Source: Agrobacterium arsenijevicii (GTDB taxonomy: Bacteria; Pseudomonadota; Alphaproteobacteria; Rhizobiales; Rhizobiaceae). From it: DNA of 35,232 nt. Location: positions 1 to 35,232 of the forward strand of contig JWIT01000038.1 in assembly GCA_000949895.1 (NCBI GenBank). Reading direction: 5' to 3'. Made by a program: the position numbers and the translations under genes. Positions 32,626 to 35,232 of the stretch are shown here, one piece after another. Every line of letters starts with the position of its first letter. Position 1 is the first letter of the stretch. The notes under the pieces are model-generated. The model was not told the origin of the DNA, ran no database searches, and saw only the letters and a list, made by a program, of their open reading frames with translations.

Positions 32626-32712
32626 TCGGACATTGTCCGATTTGCCGTTTCATGACAAGGTTTGCGGACAAAACTTGTGGATGCCGCGAAACGTTCGTTT
32701 GTCGGACGCGCC
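32626..32712. other. probable res site between resolvase and transposase genes
   Basis: The divergent intergenic region contains several dyads expected of resolvase subsites. TCGGACATTGTCCGA at 32626-32640 is a perfect palindrome around a central T. ACAAG at 32655-32659 pairs with CTTGT at 32674-32678. TTTGTCGGAC at 32698-32707 nearly repeats CGGACAAA (32665-32672) in inverse orientation. Exact subsite limits are not established. Confidence 0.55.
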
Positions 32713-32759
32713 TTTTCCGGTTCGCTGCACTCTCCGCAACGAAACGGGAAGATTAGAGA

Positions 32760-33524
32760 ATGGCGCGAAGAGCACTACTGAGCGAGGCATGGTGGCAACA
32801 GGCGACGATCATCCCGGATGACGAAAGGGAGATCGCCAAACATTACACGCTGGATCGATCGGATCTCGACCTGATCATGCGACAGAACAAGGCCTCGAAT
32901 AGGCTGGGCCTCGCCTGTGTTCTGGCCACGCTGCGATATCCGGGCCGACCGCTTGCGGATGGCGAGGTCCTGCCGGCTGGCGTCTTACGATTTCTGGCGC
33001 GGCAGATCGGCGTCGATCACCATGAGGTCGATCGTTATTTCGAGCGCCCGCAGACGCGGCGCGAGCATCTGGCCCTGCTTTTCGACAGAATGAAAATGCG
33101 TCCGTTTGTGCCTTCGGACGTGCGGGCACTCACAGGCTGGCTGACACCTGCCGCGCAAACCCTGCGCCAGGCCGATGTATTGGCGGATATGGTGGTGGAA
33201 GAACTACGACGCAGGAGAATTCTCTTGCCAGCGCGGCCGGCGCTCGCATCAATCGGTCCATCTTTCTGCCCCAGTGGTGGCAGAACCCAGAAATGCGCAG
33301 GAACGCGACGGCCGACCTCAACAAAAGCGAATCCCAGAACACCTTGGCCCGTGCGCTGTTCTTCAACCGGCTCGGGGAACTGCGAGACAGGACCTTCGAG
33401 AGTCAGTTCTACCGGGCGTCCGGGCTGAACCTGCTGATCAATGCCATCGTCTACTGGAACACTCTCTATCTCGAACCGGCCTTCGCCGAACTCAACCGGG
33501 AGGGTATCGCCACGCCGCCCGACC
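32760..33524 (+). pseudogene. tnpA: Tn3-family transposase, internally deleted and cut by an IS630 element
   Basis: The first part, 32760 to about 33231, encodes the N-terminal domain of a Tn3 TnpA (MARRALLSEAWWQ, LRYPGRPLADGE, ELRRRRILLPA). After a junction near 33231-33242 the frame changes and the sequence reads INRSIFLPQWWQ and LNKSESQNTLARALFFNRLG, the extreme C-terminal part with the catalytic-glutamate segment. Some 700 residues between them are absent. The C-terminal part then stops at the left end of an IS630 element at 33525. No sequence resembling the TnpA end is seen beyond the right end of that element. It cannot transpose. Confidence 0.85.
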
Positions 33525-33611
33525 TAGAGCGTGTCCATTGAACGCGGAATCGCAATTGAGGTGACATGCTTTGTTTGGTGTGATTCCCTACCTTCGAATC
33601 AGGAGGTATGA

Positions 33612-33995
33612 ATGTCACGAGCGTTAAGCGATGATCTTCGCATTCGAGTTCTGGCTGCGTCTTCAGACGGGATGTCTGCGCGTTCGGCTGCTGCGCGGTT
33701 TGGCATCGGGATTTCGACGGCCATTGCCTGGATCGCCAACGCGCGGCAGGGTCAACTGACCGCAGGCAAACAGGGTCGGCGCTCAGGCTCAAGACTGGAT
33801 GAGCATGAGGCCTTTATCGTCGGCCTTATCGATGATGAGAAAGACATCACGCTTAACGAAATGGTCCTGCGGTTGAGTGAGGAACGGTCTGTCGTGATCG
33901 GTCGCAGTGCTCTTGACGTGTGGCTACGCAAGCGGGGCTGGACGTTTAAAAAAAGACCGCACATGCATTGGAGCAGGAGCGAGACGACCTTTTGA
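33612..33995 (+). CDS. IS630-family transposase, first frame (DNA-binding part)
   Basis: This 127-residue product begins MSRALSDDLRIRVLAA and contains the helix-turn-helix MSARSAAARFGIGISTAIAW and a second one near VIGRSALDVWLRKRGW. The run of seven A residues at 33948-33954 (TTTAAAAAAAG) is a slippery site. A -1 shift there joins this frame to the catalytic frame, giving the full transposase. Beyond the slip the zero frame continues only to 33995. AGGAGG precedes the ATG. Confidence 0.85.
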   Translation: MSRALSDDLRIRVLAASSDGMSARSAAARFGIGISTAIAWIANARQGQLTAGKQGRRSGSRLDEHEAFIVGLIDDEKDITLNEMVLRLSEERSVVIGRSALDVWLRKRGWTFKKRPHMHWSRSETTF

Positions 33996-34555
33996 AACGG
34001 CGGCAGGCATGGTTCGATGGCCAGCTTGATCTCGATCCTGCCAAGCTTGTTTTTATCGATGAGACTGGCCTCTCCACGAAGATGTCTCGACTACGCTGGC
34101 GATCCCAATGCGGCGAACGCTGCCGGTCGGCGGTTCCCCATGGTCACTGGAAAACCACGACCTTTACAGGGGCGCTCAAGCTTTCCGGAATGATCGCACC
34201 GATGGTACTCGATGGCCCGATGAACGGCGTGGCATTCTTGGCCTATATCGAGCAGGTTCTCGTTCCAACACTCAGGCCCGGCGACACCGTTATCATGGAC
34301 AATTTGCCTGCTCACAAAGCTGAAGGTGTTCGGCAAGCCATCGAAGTTGCTGGTTGCAGGCTGCTCTATCTCCCGCCCTACAGCCCCGATTTTAACCCAA
34401 TCGAGATGGCCTTTTCCAAACTGAAAGCGCTTCTGCGGGCTAAAGCCGAGCGCTCAGTTGATGCGTTGTGGGATACAGTCGGCAAAATCGTTCCGCTCAT
34501 CAAACCACAGGAATGTGCAAACTACTTCGCGGCTGCAGGTTATGACCCGGATTAA
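33968..34555 (+). CDS. IS630-family transposase, second frame (DDE catalytic part)
   Basis: This 195-residue frame carries the catalytic triad: Asp in VFIDETGLSTKM, Asp in VIMDNLPAHK and Glu in YSPDFNPIEMAFSKLK. It is in the -1 frame relative to the first, and would be expressed as a fusion through slippage at 33948-33954. Independent starts are unlikely to give an active enzyme. The stop lies 13 bases from the right inverted repeat. Both frames look intact. Confidence 0.85.
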   Translation: MEQERDDLLKRRQAWFDGQLDLDPAKLVFIDETGLSTKMSRLRWRSQCGERCRSAVPHGHWKTTTFTGALKLSGMIAPMVLDGPMNGVAFLAYIEQVLVPTLRPGDTVIMDNLPAHKAEGVRQAIEVAGCRLLYLPPYSPDFNPIEMAFSKLKALLRAKAERSVDALWDTVGKIVPLIKPQECANYFAAAGYDPD

Positions 34556-34642
34556 AGCGGACGAGCTCTAACATACCGGCGGCATAGTCACGATTTTAGG
34601 AATCCATGGAGAGTATTGCGAGCATAATCTCTTGAGAAATGC

Positions 34643-35232
34643 TCATTTATATAGCTCCGTCGAAAATGAACTTACTGTCAAATACTGCATGTCGGGATCG
34701 GTCGCGTCTTTTCTTAGATACGGAGGATTTGGAAGTAGGGTGGGATTCTTTTCACCCTCTTCTTTTAACCACCCGAGCACATCTTCGATTTTCCCTTCCG
34801 TCACCTGTTCCCTGGTAATCGATAAGGTGATCGAGACAAGCGAAGTGCCTGAACCGAAGAATTCTTCGAGATCGTCGGGATCTACTTTCTTCACCGTCTT
34901 CGGATCGTTGATATCAGTGAAGGTCACCAACAACGGGTAGTCGGATCTAGTGAGCGTGGCCGTTGCCGGTTTTGACATGCGTTCCAATTTCGGAGCAACG
35001 TCGAGAGGAGCTTCTCCTGGGAAAAAAAGCCCATAGGGTCTCCGCAGATCCGTCAGCAGGACAAATAAATACTTACCCGGCACGACCTCCAAAACAACTG
35101 CTTCACCTTGAAGCTTGAAAAACGCGCCAGTTGCTTCCCGAGGTATAAACGGCCCACCCTTTCTGTGCTCCAAACTGGCCGTCATCACGCTGGACGCGGA
35201 TTTTGGACCCGACGGGGTCTCAACCGTAACCG
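34643..35232 (-). CDS. conserved protein of unknown function, N-terminus outside the window
   Basis: The frame is open to the right edge of the window, so the protein has at least 196 residues and no visible start. The first visible residues are VTVETPSGPKSASSV, which reads like true coding sequence continuous with the rest, so an internal start near 35188 is not needed. Further segments are GEAVVLEVVPGKYLFVLLTD and LLVTFTDINDPKTVKKVDP. I do not recognise a domain with certainty. The pattern resembles small alphaproteobacterial proteins, often lipoproteins, with a TPxGxxSxSSV segment. It lies 72 bases from the IS630 element and is unrelated to the catabolic island. Confidence 0.7.
   Translation of the reverse strand, partial: VTVETPSGPKSASSVMTASLEHRKGGPFIPREATGAFFKLQGEAVVLEVVPGKYLFVLLTDLRRPYGLFFPGEAPLDVAPKLERMSKPATATLTRSDYPLLVTFTDINDPKTVKKVDPDDLEEFFGSGTSLVSITLSITREQVTEGKIEDVLGWLKEEGEKNPTLLPNPPYLRKDATDPDMQYLTVSSFSTELYK

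Larger units (their letters stand above)
33525..34570 (+). mobile_element. IS630-family insertion sequence, complete
   Basis: The ends read TAGAGCGTGTCC at 33525-33536 and, as complement, TAGAGCTCGTCC at 34570-34559. They form imperfect terminal inverted repeats bounded by a TA dinucleotide on both sides, the target duplication expected for IS630/Tc1 elements. The element is about 1.04 kb and holds two overlapping transposase frames. It interrupts the C-terminal remnant of a Tn3 transposase gene. Confidence 0.85.

Overview
The window looks like an accessory region, possibly plasmid-borne, of an alphaproteobacterium, most likely a Rhizobium/Agrobacterium/Ochrobactrum-type member of the Hyphomicrobiales. 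The evidence is the GC-rich coding style, the Gfo/Idh/MocA-isomerase-sugar-binding-protein operon under a LacI regulator, the Liv-type transporter, a short-type adenylate kinase, and remnants of IS3, Tn3 and IS630 elements. The taxon is an inference. No rRNA, tRNA, CRISPR array or replication origin was seen.

Layout. (1) 1-5601: a leftward sugar or cyclitol operon (Gfo/Idh/MocA oxidoreductase, TIM-barrel isomerase, periplasmic binding protein, start of a further gene), a LacI-type regulator and a GntR/FCD regulator. LacI-like operators lie in front of both the operon and the GntR gene. (2) 5824-7323: a membrane diguanylate cyclase. (3) 7451-7795: a decayed end of an IS3-family element. (4) 7892-31590: a large catabolic island described below. 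(5) 31805-34570: a scrap of an ETF-ubiquinone oxidoreductase gene, a Tn3-family resolvase with its res region, an internally deleted Tn3 transposase gene, and an IS630 element inserted into it. (6) 34643-35232: an uncharacterised gene that runs off the right edge.

The catabolic island is the main interest. Nine leftward genes with short gaps or overlaps run from 17798 to 8666: Liv-type binding protein, crotonase-fold protein, SDR, AMP-forming CoA ligase, Fe-dependent alcohol dehydrogenase, thioesterase, aldehyde dehydrogenase, adenylate kinase, XdhC-type factor. Divergent from them are the two ATPases and two permeases of the same transporter (18066-21419). A second divergent block holds a CoxG-like protein (leftward) and a four-gene operon (rightward) encoding the FAD, 2Fe-2S and molybdopterin subunits of a xanthine-oxidase-family hydroxylase, with an AttM/AiiA-like metallo-beta-lactamase-fold lactonase between the small and large subunits. 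A tandem-domain HxlR regulator closes the block.

A 17-bp sequence, AAGTCTAATAATGCAAG, occurs exactly in both divergent promoters and with two mismatches in front of the HxlR gene. This ties transporter, CoA pathway, hydroxylase and regulator into one probable regulon. My reading is uptake of an organic acid, alcohol/aldehyde oxidation, activation to a CoA thioester, hydroxylation by the Mo enzyme, lactone opening and thioester cleavage. The substrate cannot be read from the sequence. A furoate-like heteroaromatic acid and a gamma-lactone/4-hydroxybutyrate-type compound are the two models that best fit. Two enzymes in the pathway (SDR, crotonase) lack the canonical catalytic residues. Between the two blocks sits a small module of its own: an AraC regulator, a secreted beta-sandwich protein and a zinc alcohol dehydrogenase carrying a Tat signal.
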